Assembly (NCBI GenBank): GCA_034408855.1
Contig: JAWXCK010000109.1
Coordinates: 1-64,000 of the forward strand
Length of the DNA: 64,000 nucleotides
Source: JAIYDQ01 sp034408855
GTDB lineage: Bacteria > Planctomycetota > Planctomycetia > Pirellulales > Pirellulaceae
Reading direction: 5' to 3'
Shown: positions 53,869 through 63,407 of the stretch, piece after piece
Layout: each line of letters opens with the position of its first letter
How positions within the stretch are numbered: position 1 is the first letter of the stretch
Made by a program: the position numbers and the translations under genes
The notes under the pieces: generated by a model
Database searches by the model: none
What the model was told of the DNA's origin: nothing
Seen by the model: only the letters and a program-made list of their open reading frames with translations

Positions 53869-54285
53869 CTAATATTTCTTCCATGCAATTCGGAGTTCTT
53901 CGGAGAACAGTGATAAGGGATCTTTTTCGCGGTCGAAAAATACGTCTATTTCAGGATCATAACAATCGCCTGATTTGTCGTCCCACAGCCATATCGCGTG
54001 ATTCAGCCCTTCTGTTTCCAATAGGTCGATCTCCGTCTTGAGAAACAGGGGCGAACAGGGGCGCGACGGTTTCAGTCCGTATTCATTAACTGCAACCGGC
54101 AACTTTTGATTTTTGCACTTCCACCGCGTTATCATCGCAAACTCTATCCGCAGTTCGGTGAACTCTTCATCAAAGTTCGTGTCGCCAGACGCTTTATCAT
54201 CATGCATGTAGGCATCGAGCATGTATTGATGTACCGCCTTCACGATCCGTTTTTCGTTTTCCGAATCTTCGGCTGTCGATTCCAA
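53869..54285 (-). pseudogene. Possible glycoside hydrolase (GH5-like) C-terminal fragment
   Basis: 138 residues. Segments KLPVAVNEYGLKPSRP (a beta strand with the catalytic-type Glu) and LNHAIWLWDDKSGD resemble strands 7 and 8 of GH5-like cellulase barrels; the end ELRIAWKKY also fits a C-terminal helix. The N-terminal two-thirds of such a barrel is missing upstream, where frames are broken, so this is probably a relic. The assignment rests on short patterns. Confidence 0.4.
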
Positions 54286-54466
54286 AGTTCATTGGCGACT
54301 TCCTGCCGAAGTTTTCCCCACTATTTATGCTGGCAAACGCCAGCTTAATGTCTCCGGTGATCGAGCCTATGGATTGAATGACTGAAGCTTCGGACAGGCC
54401 TGCCAATTTGCGAAGATAAGGGCGCAAACACTCTATCGTCTCAAACCCGATACGACGGCTAAAGTC

Positions 54467-54748
54467 TTAATCGAAATAATGCCCTTTGGCGTTCGACCGT
54501 TTCAAGTCTTCACTCACGATGACGTTATTCGGTCGACTCATAGTATCGGCTACACGCGACTTCATGACGGTGAACTGCTTGACGCTGTGATCGAGGAAAC
54601 ATGCGATTTCGATGCGCCCCCGAAAGATTCCAATGGAGCTAAGGGGATCGATGCAGGTGAACAGGATATTTTTGCCTTCTTGATCGACAACAAAACAAAC
54701 GTCTCTAGTGACTCCCATCATCCCGGCCGAACCGGGCCCCCATTCCAT
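54467..54748 (-). CDS. Possible small protein or fragment
   Basis: 93-residue frame with alternating hydrophobic strands (VCFVVDQEGKNILFTCIDPL). Protein-like composition but no start signal and no family. It may be a fragment of the decayed gene to its left. Low support. Confidence 0.25.
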   Translation of the reverse strand: MEWGPGSAGMMGVTRDVCFVVDQEGKNILFTCIDPLSSIGIFRGRIEIACFLDHSVKQFTVMKSRVADTMSRPNNVIVSEDLKRSNAKGHYFD

Positions 54749-54862
54749 CGGCGGTCACATCGCCTGATTGCTCTCTTTCTTCTGCGTACTTTACTTCGAA
54801 ATTCAACTCATGTATGAACCACCGGGGTTGTCCATGGTCTAATCTCTCGAAAGGCACTTAAT

Positions 54863-55159
54863 ATGGTTCAAGAGCAATCGACAAATTGCATGACTGAGGA
54901 AGAAGCGGATCGACGTTGGGAAACAGCAAAGCAGGGAATTCTGGAACTTCACCAAGCCGGAATGCTAGCGGAAAGGATGATTGTCAGCGACGGTTTAGGA
55001 GAGGTACTGTACGTCTTGCTTACTGCACACGAAGCTATGTGGGATTCGGCTGAGTATCAGAACGAAACCCGGGCGAGACTCAAAGTTCAGCTTCAACTCA
55101 CAAACAGTCAATCTGTCCAAGATGTACCGCCATCCGACAGAACTAGCAAAGAATCGTAA
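54863..55159 (+). CDS. Hypothetical protein, 98 residues
   Basis: ATG at 54863 with GAAAGG upstream. Helical, acidic: EEEADRRWETAKQGILELHQ, then a leucine-rich helix EVLYVLLTAHEAM and a polar tail. Cytoplasmic by composition. Not recognised. First of four small unknown plus-strand genes up to 57136, separated by gaps that make a single operon doubtful. Confidence 0.5.
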   Translation: MVQEQSTNCMTEEEADRRWETAKQGILELHQAGMLAERMIVSDGLGEVLYVLLTAHEAMWDSAEYQNETRARLKVQLQLTNSQSVQDVPPSDRTSKES

Positions 55160-55392
55160 ATGCTTCGGTTTTTTCACTTCCTGGTCATGGACGACCTCGA
55201 TTTTCCGACTCTGAATCGCCATGCCTCTACAATAACAGTAGCTGAGTTTTATTGCGTCCAGCTAGTTGCCTACGCTAAAGTCGGATATACTCGGGGCGCT
55301 GTTGCATCCGCTGGTCACGAGAAAAGACTCGCATCTCAATAGATGATTTTGAATTTACCTTACGTCTTTAGCAATTTAGAAGGAGCGTAGTA

Positions 55393-55821
55393 ATGGGAAC
55401 CAACCAAATGTTGTTGGAAAGAGAAAATGACGCAAAAGATTCTGATGCCAGCGAAACGGCACCACCATCCAAGAGGCGCCGCAAGCCCTCAGCTAGCCCT
55501 AGCAAAGGAGTGAGAAATACCCTGCTTACCGATTCTGCAGAGTCTTTCGTCGCTGCCCGAAAAAACGATCCCGAGCAACTCGGACGTGTCGTTGCACTTG
55601 CCATCCACCAGTTAATCCTTAGCGATCAACTACCTCAGACGTTGTACATCACCTCGCCTGACGAAGTAAAAGAAGTCATAGCAACGGTTGAGCTAGCAGC
55701 TTCTGCTAACTTGATGTCTGAAGCTGCGAGGCAATCAATAATCGATCAGCTTAAGGCCTCGCAGAGCTCCCCACTAGATGCTCAACTTACTGGGAACGCA
55801 AATAAATCGAGACCGAAATAG
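55393..55821 (+). CDS. Hypothetical protein, 142 residues
   Basis: Good AGGAGCG ribosome binding site before ATG at 55393. The low-complexity basic N-terminus (SKRRRKPSASPSKG) suggests nucleic-acid contact or disorder; it is followed by a helical domain (PEQLGRVVALAIHQLILSDQ, EVIATVELAASANLMSEAAR). No family recognised. Confidence 0.55.
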   Translation: MGTNQMLLERENDAKDSDASETAPPSKRRRKPSASPSKGVRNTLLTDSAESFVAARKNDPEQLGRVVALAIHQLILSDQLPQTLYITSPDEVKEVIATVELAASANLMSEAARQSIIDQLKASQSSPLDAQLTGNANKSRPK

Positions 55822-55921
55822 CTAGCAATTCGTGTATCCGACTTTTGATTGCTATATTTTTTGAAATCCGCGAAACATGTTGCAAGGGCCTATGGTTGAA
55901 CCTCCCTTAATCTGTTAGATT

Positions 55922-55947
55922 TTTCCTGTCCTCAACTGGACAGGAAA
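55922..55947 (+). promoter_or_regulatory. Perfect hairpin next to ribosome binding site
   Basis: 10-bp stem TTTCCTGTCC / GGACAGGAAA, loop TCAACT. It ends a few bases before the GGGAGG ribosome binding site and 14 bases before the ATG at 55962. It could be an operator for a dimeric regulator or an RNA element that protects or controls the leader. Confidence 0.55.
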
Positions 55948-55961
55948 GCTGGGAGGCACTG

Positions 55962-56411
55962 ATGTCGGACTTTTTCGTAACTGAAACCAAATTCGCGGTA
56001 AATAGGCGACTTACGCATAAAGGAGAGATCGATGAGCTTTGGCGACTTGATTTTGATAATGCCTATGACAAGTTCTTAGGATCTCTGTCTACGACACCGA
56101 TCAGCCCAACAACGAAGTTCGAGAATTTCGAAGGGGAGAGGATCTACTCTCGGCAACACGTTTTGGGAGTTGAGTCAGACTATGGTAGGACCGAGGTAAG
56201 GCCTGTTCTTACCGCTCATTACAAAGTTACTGCTTCAAAGGGTGCAATAGAACCTGATACGGTAAATATTCAGGATTGGTCTTTTCAAAAGCTTCCGTAT
56301 CCTCCACGCCCTCTGAAAGCCAAAGGTCGAGATGAGAACTACATTGAGCGAAAGATGGCCAAAGAAGCCAAGCGAACCAAGGGAGCCAAAAACCCCTCTT
56401 CCTTACCTTAA
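55962..56411 (+). CDS. Hypothetical protein, 149 residues
   Basis: Starts with a strong GGGAGG ribosome binding site. Polar, beta-rich middle (EGERIYSRQHVLGVESDYGR, VLTAHYKVTASKGAIEP) and a lysine-rich C-terminal tail (KMAKEAKRTKGAK). Not recognised. Its leader carries the perfect 10-bp hairpin at 55922-55947. Confidence 0.55.
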   Translation: MSDFFVTETKFAVNRRLTHKGEIDELWRLDFDNAYDKFLGSLSTTPISPTTKFENFEGERIYSRQHVLGVESDYGRTEVRPVLTAHYKVTASKGAIEPDTVNIQDWSFQKLPYPPRPLKAKGRDENYIERKMAKEAKRTKGAKNPSSLP

Positions 56412-56905
56412 CTTATTGATTTTGTTTGAGCGATTACCTCACTCCGGAAGGAAAAACGGGCACGAACGATTGAATCGGATCGCATTCTCTTCACGAACGG
56501 GTTGACACCAAAGAGAACGCATTTATTGTTCCGTTTCTTCTCTCATTCTTGTACGATTTGAATCGAGCAATAAAAATCGGAGCTGCTGTAGTAGACATTC
56601 CGAACACCGAATTCTTTTTGCGTGCAATTCGATAGACGAGTGCTTCGTCGTACTACTCGATCCGGGAATTGCAAACAGCTACTTACTAAGTTCCCAATCG
56701 CGCAGTTAGGTTTTTTGAGCACAGGTTTTCTCAGCAAAAATCCATGGAAGCATGGAAGATTGGCAATGTTATTTCGTCCTTTCCGCATTCACATCGTCTG
56801 GACGGAGAAGCTCGCCCCGTATCCAAAAAGAATAGACTCGCCATACTCCTTTCCTATGCAATTTAATTCCCGTTCAGTTGCTTAGTAACCTCAATAGTCG
56901 TGACG
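56412..56905. other. Intergenic, no supported gene
   Basis: About 490 bases. Frames on both strands (56622-56885 plus, 56543-56788 minus) overlap and carry no motif; one is probably a shadow of the other, or neither is real. Confidence 0.45.
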
Positions 56906-57136
56906 ATGGTTTCTCAAAACATAGATCTATTGCAGCGAAACGACGACAACGAATCGTGGAATAGACTACTTGGTCATCTTCGAGAATCGGTTGGTCATTC
57001 GAACGACTTACTTGACCAATTGGAAGCCGAAGGAACGATTGACTTTATCGAACTTGGTGTACTGCTGAACCGGATTCACAAAGGACTGGAGCAAACTCTC
57101 CAAGAAGCACGCCTCATTATTTCTCGCAAGCCTTGA
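56906..57136 (+). CDS. Hypothetical helical protein, 76 residues
   Basis: Acidic, fully helical small protein (NRLLGHLRESVGHSNDLLDQ, LLNRIHKGLEQTLQEARLI) with heptad-like leucines, so a coiled-coil dimer is plausible. It converges on the LolA-like gene, with a 20-base overlap of 3' ends. No family known to me. Confidence 0.5.
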   Translation: MVSQNIDLLQRNDDNESWNRLLGHLRESVGHSNDLLDQLEAEGTIDFIELGVLLNRIHKGLEQTLQEARLIISRKP

Positions 57137-58526
57137 GTGCACTGAATTTATGGCGACTTCGGCGGCAGGCAAACGATACACCAGAGGAGCAAAGCAAAAC
57201 AAATCCTAGCAACGCTAATGACCATCGAATGATTTGCATTCCAGGATTCTCCCATTCTCGAATCAGTAACTCTCCCTGCTTCGTTCTAAGCAGGTCAGCA
57301 TGGGTTGGTTTCAGCGAAAGCTCTTCCGGCGGTATTGAGCGAATGACGCCATTGCCTATGAAAATGTGCTGTTCGCCGTTGTTCTCGTCGACCACCCAAG
57401 CACCATTCGGCACAGTAGAATAGAAATTCGCATCGTTCAATTTTGTATCTGACGCACAGAACTGAGCCGCGATAATTTGCGACTGACAAAATGCAAATAG
57501 TGGATAGTCGTGGGTTGGCCACGCAGAGACAGACCATTTGACTGGTTTCCATCCGAATTGAGTATCTAGTTCATAGTCTATGTCGATTTGAGTCTTCCCG
57601 AAGCGTCCGGGCATAGCCCCAACTCGATGAGCATCTGACTGGCTATGATCGATGGCAACCGAACCAATAAAACGGCGGATGACGAACTCGGACTTAGGAT
57701 CGATCCAAAATGTTCGAAAATTTTTGGAGTCAATGTTTGCGATCTCATCCATGACGAGACAATCAACTCCGTCGATGCGCTGTGGTTCAGGTCTCAATCG
57801 AAGTTGCGTCGAATTCAGCTCCAAAGTGCGCGAACGAATCCTTCGAAGAGCGAGCATTGCTGCTTGCATATCCAGCGTATCAACTTGATCGTTCCAGTCT
57901 GCTTCAGGCGTCAACCTCGCCCAGGCAACCGAACCAGCTTGCATCGGCTTGCGAATCGTGACTCGCGCATGAGACTTGCTAGTTGGATGCCACGTATCAA
58001 TGATCTTGTCTCCATCGCAGATTCGACTAAAAAGCTGCGGACTAAGGAAATCCGCCTTCGGATTGGCAAATTGATTATGTAGATTTGACGAATATTCAAA
58101 CGAATAGCCAACCTCAGCTCGTTTCTGAAGATATGCCGTGTATTGAAGTGGCTCTCTAGCGATCAGCTCATTGCTCAAGAAATCCTCACAGTGCGGACCG
58201 GAAGCCCAACGCTGTGAATCAAACCTAAATCGATCGTTGTCAATCCTAATCCGATATACAAAATTATCCTGAGTAACCTGCGCCGATAAACTTTCGGCAG
58301 CCCAATGCGATTGGAATTGCGAAAATCGAGCAACTCCTAAGCGATTAGCATGTCGCCACTGAATATCCAAATAAGGTGCTTTGTCAACCGATTTGGCCCA
58401 AGCATCGACGATATCGGATACCGTGAACTCGGCGGTGCCTGTCGGGTCTGGTTCAGTGCCGTTCGCATTTACGAAAGTTATGCAAAAGCAAACATGGATT
58501 GCAACGCTCAGGAAATGCCGAATCAT
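57117..58526 (-). CDS. Exported LolA-like (outer-membrane lipoprotein-sorting fold) protein
   Basis: 469 residues from ATG at 58526, which overlaps the stop of the esterase gene (ATGA). Signal peptide MIRHFLSVAIHVCFCITFVN; a large beta-rich domain with patterns of planctomycete LolA-like proteins (VYRIRIDNDRFRFDSQRW, VDCLVMDEIANIDSKNFRTFWIDPKSEF, with the WxDP-like segment and following strand); a C-terminal transmembrane helix (RWSLALLGFVLLCSSGVSF) with a basic end. Probably membrane-anchored and periplasmic. The role may be lipoprotein or surface-related; not certain. Last gene of the right-hand operon. Confidence 0.6.
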   Translation of the reverse strand: MIRHFLSVAIHVCFCITFVNANGTEPDPTGTAEFTVSDIVDAWAKSVDKAPYLDIQWRHANRLGVARFSQFQSHWAAESLSAQVTQDNFVYRIRIDNDRFRFDSQRWASGPHCEDFLSNELIAREPLQYTAYLQKRAEVGYSFEYSSNLHNQFANPKADFLSPQLFSRICDGDKIIDTWHPTSKSHARVTIRKPMQAGSVAWARLTPEADWNDQVDTLDMQAAMLALRRIRSRTLELNSTQLRLRPEPQRIDGVDCLVMDEIANIDSKNFRTFWIDPKSEFVIRRFIGSVAIDHSQSDAHRVGAMPGRFGKTQIDIDYELDTQFGWKPVKWSVSAWPTHDYPLFAFCQSQIIAAQFCASDTKLNDANFYSTVPNGAWVVDENNGEQHIFIGNGVIRSIPPEELSLKPTHADLLRTKQGELLIREWENPGMQIIRWSLALLGFVLLCSSGVSFACRRSRHKFSALKACEK

Positions 58527-59950
58527 TCGACGTCTCCCAGCTGAATAGCATTCATTTCGGAACCTTTGCCGCCTTTTTGCCTCTCGCGGCCAAGAATGCC
58601 GCGCCAGTGTTGAGAACCATCGTTTCCGAGGAAACCAATTTGCAATGGATAACTTGGTAATTCGCATTCGAGGAGAATCCATTCATTGATGCGAAGCAAT
58701 AGCTGGCGGTCATTAACGGTCAATCGAAAATGCGACCAATGCATCGGTAGAAATACTTGCTGCGCAATGCAATCAAGACTCGCGAGCAATTTTTGATCGC
58801 CATAGGTTCGAATCTCACCGCTTCCTTGATTCGACGGCACAATATGAATTTCATAGCCAGAGCGGGGTTGATTATCGAGATTTGTGAGCAGGATGACGTG
58901 CAACGGAGCTTGACGGTCCGATCGATAGTCGAAATGAAAATCGAAATCGTTCGAAGTTGGCCGCCAGAGCAACGTCGGCGCATCTAATCGATCGTGATTT
59001 GTGAATCCGTCACTCGGCGGTTCAAAGCTCAATAGATCACGATCATTAACCGACCAATTCCCTTTTCCTATCGATTGTAAATCCATCTTACCATCGTTTG
59101 CTAATAACGCGAATCTATCACTGCCTTTGTGTTTATCCAGGCTTTGCCGCAGTGTCCAATCATAGAGGGCCGGATTTCGATAGGCATGATTCCAGGTGTC
59201 GTGCCCATCACGGTCAAGTACGGAAACAATTGGACTACAACCTTTTCGTACCAGTGCCAACCGCATCTGTTCATTGAATTCAACGACTCCCGGTACGTTG
59301 TCTCGCTCGTTATAGAATGACCAAATCGGCAAGCTGTTGATTTCGAACGTATTGGCTAGATTGTCGATCGATGTCGCTGGACGAGTCGCGGAGATTGGAA
59401 CAATAGCCGCGAACAGTTCCGGATGGCCTCCGGCTACGTTGAAGACGCCGGCACCTCCTGACGATGGTCCTGTCAAATAGACGTGATTAGGATCACCGTT
59501 ATATTTCTTGATTGCGTCGTGCAATGATTGCAACGCGAGTCGGGTATCGTCGCTCTCCGCCGTCCAACTTCCGTGGAGGCTACACTGCGATGCTACCGCA
59601 AGAAACGGGAAACGACCTTTGAGTTCCCAGATTTGATTTCCAAAATTATTAGCGAGCTGCCGAACGGCACCTTGGCCGTTTTCTCCAAAACCGTTGAGAA
59701 ATAAGAAAACAGGAAGTTTCTCGTCCTTCGAACGATTGTGCGGCACGAAAACTCGGTAGGAATGGATCGACGCATCTTCAGTGATAAACGAACGCTTTAC
59801 GAAACCCTCTCGCGAAGCCGCTCGCCCTTCGTTAAGTCTCAGTGAGAGACTAGGAAAAGCTATCCAGATGAGTGCGACGAGTCCGCTTGCAATGCACATT
59901 GCGAAGATGGTGAATAGCGTTGGCTGTGAAAGCGATTTGTGATTCTGCAT
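58523..59950 (-). CDS. Esterase/alpha-beta hydrolase with DUF1080-like domain
   Basis: 475 residues. N-terminal signal or anchor helix (LFTIFAMCIASGLVALIWIAF). Alpha/beta hydrolase at about 60-270: LPVFLFLNGFGENGQG, nucleophile VYLTGPSSGGAGVFNVAG, acidic FYNERDNVPG, His DRDGHDTWNHAY, as in feruloyl-esterase/PHB-depolymerase-type enzymes. The C-terminal 180 residues are a jelly-roll like 3-keto-disaccharide hydrolase/DUF1080 domains (DFDFHFDYRSD, GYEIHIVPSNQGSGEIRTYG). Probably degrades or binds surface polysaccharide. Follows the DUF1559 gene by 14 bases. Confidence 0.75.
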   Translation of the reverse strand: MQNHKSLSQPTLFTIFAMCIASGLVALIWIAFPSLSLRLNEGRAASREGFVKRSFITEDASIHSYRVFVPHNRSKDEKLPVFLFLNGFGENGQGAVRQLANNFGNQIWELKGRFPFLAVASQCSLHGSWTAESDDTRLALQSLHDAIKKYNGDPNHVYLTGPSSGGAGVFNVAGGHPELFAAIVPISATRPATSIDNLANTFEINSLPIWSFYNERDNVPGVVEFNEQMRLALVRKGCSPIVSVLDRDGHDTWNHAYRNPALYDWTLRQSLDKHKGSDRFALLANDGKMDLQSIGKGNWSVNDRDLLSFEPPSDGFTNHDRLDAPTLLWRPTSNDFDFHFDYRSDRQAPLHVILLTNLDNQPRSGYEIHIVPSNQGSGEIRTYGDQKLLASLDCIAQQVFLPMHWSHFRLTVNDRQLLLRINEWILLECELPSYPLQIGFLGNDGSQHWRGILGRERQKGGKGSEMNAIQLGDVE

Positions 59951-59964
59951 CCGGAAGTTCGTCG

Positions 59965-61080
59965 CTATTGTTCTATAGTTCCATTGAAAGTTACCGGGAG
60001 CCCATCGTTTCGTATCCCAAGCCTCTGAAATACGCCGAGTTTTCCGATTTCAGGAATTGGCTCAGCAGGATTCTTTCCGACCATGTGAATAGTATTATGA
60101 AAATCGATATTGTTAGCAAGAAAACGAACGGCACCATCCGCGAAGAGAAAATAAGCCCCGCCAACATGATAACTGCTAAAACCTCCTTTAGCGCACTCGC
60201 TCCGACTGACGTAAAACGTTTTGGAAGGCGTCGCGAATTCAAATTCTGGTGTTGGAAGCTCCCAAAACTCGGATGGAATCTCGTTAATACGCCAGTAGAC
60301 TCGTCCCAAGCAGATGCTGGCCGTCGGCTCAACCTTGACGTCTTGAACACCGACCCAAGTGCTACTCCCTTGAAAGTACGCCCGTTCTCCGACGGCAAGC
60401 GTATTGGAGAGTCCATCCGTAATGTCCTGGTGACGCACGCTACAGGCTACTGAAAAAAAGCCATTGTTCGCCCGTAGCGATGGCTTGAGGCCAAACATCG
60501 ATTCGGGGCCAAGAGCCAAAGGCAAACTTAGAGAAAAATATCCGCCGCTGCCGACATAGCTGGACGTGCCGCCAGCAATGATTTCCCGACTCCGACTCTT
60601 CGATTTGTCTAAAAATCGATTCTCCGGATGGATGGGAGCTGTAGCAAAGGATTCACCTGCTAGATCACTCGGACATCGAAACACAGCCAGCGGCTTTCTG
60701 AGTATGGCAAGTCTCTCTGGAGTTTCCATGGCCTCTTTCAGAGATATATTAATGGGATCAAGCTTTGCAGCGATGTCTTCGTAATCAAGATACGGCAATA
60801 GAAATACAGCCCAGCAATACGAGGGAGTTTCGGCAGGCCATTCGGCCCCTCCCGTGTGAAGTCGCTTAAAACCACCTGGCAAATAACCAGCTGGCAGTGC
60901 TTGATAGGATGTGTGGTAGGATTCCAGTGCATGACCCATCTGACGAAGATTACTGACACATTGGGCTTTGCGTGACGTTTCACGCCATTGAACAAGCTGC
61001 GGTACCCCAAGGCTGATTAAGATGCAGCCAACGCCTGCAAGCGCGAACAATTCAACCATCGTTACGCCGCTATGCTTCAA
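59965..61080 (-). CDS. DUF1559 prepilin-like protein
   Basis: 371 residues from TTG at 61080, overlapping the EF-hand gene by 11 bases, with GAGG upstream. Type IV prepilin-like N-terminus (SGVTMVELFALAGVGCILIS), then the DUF1559 signature (KAQCVSNLRQMGHALESYHTSYQALPAGYL), and the C-terminal H-x-G motif region GGFSSYHVGGAYFLFADGAVRFL. This family is greatly expanded in planctomycetes and presumed secreted through a pseudopilin-type route; function unknown. Confidence 0.92.
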   Translation of the reverse strand: MKHSGVTMVELFALAGVGCILISLGVPQLVQWRETSRKAQCVSNLRQMGHALESYHTSYQALPAGYLPGGFKRLHTGGAEWPAETPSYCWAVFLLPYLDYEDIAAKLDPINISLKEAMETPERLAILRKPLAVFRCPSDLAGESFATAPIHPENRFLDKSKSRSREIIAGGTSSYVGSGGYFSLSLPLALGPESMFGLKPSLRANNGFFSVACSVRHQDITDGLSNTLAVGERAYFQGSSTWVGVQDVKVEPTASICLGRVYWRINEIPSEFWELPTPEFEFATPSKTFYVSRSECAKGGFSSYHVGGAYFLFADGAVRFLANNIDFHNTIHMVGKNPAEPIPEIGKLGVFQRLGIRNDGLPVTFNGTIEQ

Positions 61081-62218
61081 TTCTTTGCCTCTTCGTCAAT
61101 ATGGAAGCAGCTAGTCGAAGCAAGAGTCGGGATAATAGACTTATAAGCCATCCCGCATAAAGCAATGCTCCCAAATATATCCCCCAAAGCATCCATTGAT
61201 CTTCTACTCCCTTCGCCCCGTATTCGGCGAGAGGGGTTGGGGGTGATGGGCCATCAGCAGTGAAATCCGTTCCCCTTTGCATCTTCTCAACCGCCGATCG
61301 CTCGACAACTTTCAGATTCTGGAATTTCGTTGTCGTCTCGACATAACTCTGATATTCCGTTGCCGATATCAACTCATCCTCGTTCTCGTCATAAAGTCGA
61401 AACTCATTCTTTTGCTTTTGAGTGGGCGATTTCTTTGCCTTGGCATTCTTCGCGATTGGAAACATCTCTTCGATCGTCAGTTGGCCATCGACATTCAGAT
61501 CTTTCCTGACGAACGCGATTGCACCATTGACCGCCGTTTTCAATCGATGTTCCTCAAGATTGAGCTGGCCATCTCGATTGGTATCGACCACATCAAACCA
61601 GCGATCGAAGTATCGTTGCCGGAGTTCGACATCGGGTTCCGGATTCAACTTTCGTATGAACTCCGTTTTCGAAATCATTCCATCGAAGTCAACGTCATCT
61701 AACCGAAAAGCTTTCTCGGGAGAGCCCGGTTGTTGCACCGTAGTTCGTTTGGCGAACTCATCTTCCGAGAGCCGCATATCGTCGTTTTGATCAGCCAATA
61801 AAAACTGACGATGCCGGGGTTTGCGATTCCCATCCTTTACAAACGTCATAAATTCTTCGTAGTCGAGGAATTTATCATTCGATCGATTCAACGCAGCGAA
61901 CCAGATTTCATCGGTCGGGTTCTCTGGAGGAAGCGTCTGGAATTCGAGAAAAGAAATCCGATGATCTCGATCGAGATCATGTTCCTTGAATTGCGTTTGT
62001 TGAACCGACTCTTCGTCGGTTCCAGAAGCCAATGCGACGAATTCGTCTTCCGTCAAAACACCATCTCCGTCGGTGTCCAACGCCTCAAACCGATCTTCAG
62101 ATTTTTCAGGAATTTCCGTATTCGGCTCCATATCAGGCACATTGGTTGGTGTTGGCTCCTGCGCCATCGATATCATCGATATCCAAAAGGTACCTAAAAA
62201 CCAAAACGCAGTCTTCAT
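61070..62218 (-). CDS. Exported EF-hand protein with C-terminal membrane helix (A)
   Basis: 382 residues. Signal peptide MKTAFWFLGTFWISMISMAQ; eight EF-hand loops, for example LDTDGDGVLTEDEF, HDLDRDHRISFLEF, VDTNRDGQLNLEEH, YDENEDELISATEY; some loops lack the ideal glycine. After a proline-rich linker there is a transmembrane helix (WGIYLGALLYAGWLISLLSR) and a basic tail. A calcium-binding periplasmic protein anchored in the membrane. ATGA overlap with the preceding EF-hand gene. Confidence 0.88.
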   Translation of the reverse strand: MKTAFWFLGTFWISMISMAQEPTPTNVPDMEPNTEIPEKSEDRFEALDTDGDGVLTEDEFVALASGTDEESVQQTQFKEHDLDRDHRISFLEFQTLPPENPTDEIWFAALNRSNDKFLDYEEFMTFVKDGNRKPRHRQFLLADQNDDMRLSEDEFAKRTTVQQPGSPEKAFRLDDVDFDGMISKTEFIRKLNPEPDVELRQRYFDRWFDVVDTNRDGQLNLEEHRLKTAVNGAIAFVRKDLNVDGQLTIEEMFPIAKNAKAKKSPTQKQKNEFRLYDENEDELISATEYQSYVETTTKFQNLKVVERSAVEKMQRGTDFTADGPSPPTPLAEYGAKGVEDQWMLWGIYLGALLYAGWLISLLSRLLLRLAASILTKRQRIEA

Positions 62219-63252
62219 GCGGGCACCGAACTTTGATCGACGGAATTGTCCGCACTCTTACGCCGCTTCATCAGTTTTCGAACCACAAACCAAACCAAGA
62301 CAATATCTGCACCGACAATAAGGTACGTTCCCCAAGACATGGCTCGGTCATAGGTCAATTGCCAAAACCTCTTCCATTTCAAAGAACTATCCCGCCAGAC
62401 ATATTCATTTTTCGACAAGTTCCCATCGCGATCGCGATCGTACTCGCCAAAGAATCCAGCTTCCTGACTCTTTGCTACCGGTCGCATATTGAATTCGCTT
62501 GGTGTCAGCAACCCATCTTTGTTGCGATCAAGTCCATTAAACATCGCTTCCGGTGTCGGCTTCTTGCCCGGTGTCAGGGAGTATTCCTCCAGTGTCAATT
62601 TCCCATCGTGATCGATATCGAACATGGTGAACACCTGCTTGGCCTTGGCTCCGTTCTGATTGCTCGCGTACTCTTCTGGAGTCAATCGCCGGTCTTGATC
62701 AAAATCCCTCATCCGAAAATCGACTTCCGCCGAGAGTTTAGTACCCGGTGCCGGAGTCGAAAGGAACTCGATCTCGGTAAGGCTATCGTTGCAATCCTGA
62801 TCCATTCGAAAAAACTGTCGCTGCCGATCCGTTTTAAAACTCCCTACACGTTCTCCTACAAATTCGGCCAAGGAGATCGATGCATTTTTATCTTTGTCGA
62901 GGTTAACGAACTCAGCTTTTCTCTTCTCGGGTGAAGGTGCAGCCGCGTTTTTCTTGGCCCCTTTTCGATACTCTTCAAATGTAAGTAGCTTATCCACATT
63001 CTTATCCTTCGCCGCGAACTCTTCGTCTTTAACCGCTCGCATTTTTCCCATCACGCCGCTAGCAAATTCGTCTTCGGATAGCCGCTTATCCTTATCCAGA
63101 TCAAGACCCGCAAAGATCGCATCTCGATCGAGTTGCTTCTGCTCGAGATTGGCCGATGGCGATGGACTGACTTTGTTTTTCGACTGCCCCAAAGCCAGCT
63201 CGGTACCTAAGCAGCATACGACCAAAATCATTCCAAACTTGATTCGTCTCAT
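62215..63252 (-). CDS. Exported EF-hand protein with C-terminal membrane helix (B)
   Basis: 345 residues from ATG at 63252 with GAGGCGAG upstream (frame open to 63411). Signal peptide MRRIKFGMILVVCCLGTELA; eight EF-hand loops including LDLDKDKRLSEDEF, NLDKDKNASISLAEF, DIDHDGKLTLEEY and EYDRDRDGNLSKNEY; then a transmembrane helix (WGTYLIVGADIVLVWFVV) with a basic tail. Same architecture as the next gene, so a tandem duplication. First EF-hand gene after the upstream DUF1559 gene. Confidence 0.88.
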   Translation of the reverse strand: MRRIKFGMILVVCCLGTELALGQSKNKVSPSPSANLEQKQLDRDAIFAGLDLDKDKRLSEDEFASGVMGKMRAVKDEEFAAKDKNVDKLLTFEEYRKGAKKNAAAPSPEKRKAEFVNLDKDKNASISLAEFVGERVGSFKTDRQRQFFRMDQDCNDSLTEIEFLSTPAPGTKLSAEVDFRMRDFDQDRRLTPEEYASNQNGAKAKQVFTMFDIDHDGKLTLEEYSLTPGKKPTPEAMFNGLDRNKDGLLTPSEFNMRPVAKSQEAGFFGEYDRDRDGNLSKNEYVWRDSSLKWKRFWQLTYDRAMSWGTYLIVGADIVLVWFVVRKLMKRRKSADNSVDQSSVPA

Positions 63253-63407
63253 AATCTCGCCTCTCAAAACACCGCCCAACCACACGATTGAATTACATTC
63301 TATCAAAGTCGAAATCCGACAGCACAAGCCGCTCCCTATTTTTTTCCCTGAGCCGTCGGCGCTAGCCGCGGGCCGATTCTCCCACTGTGCCGTCGATGGC
63401 GTCAACC

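Noticed and set aside
62032..62934. 300-residue plus-strand frame
   Set aside because: Antisense to two clear EF-hand genes; its composition follows the codon pattern of the opposite strand.
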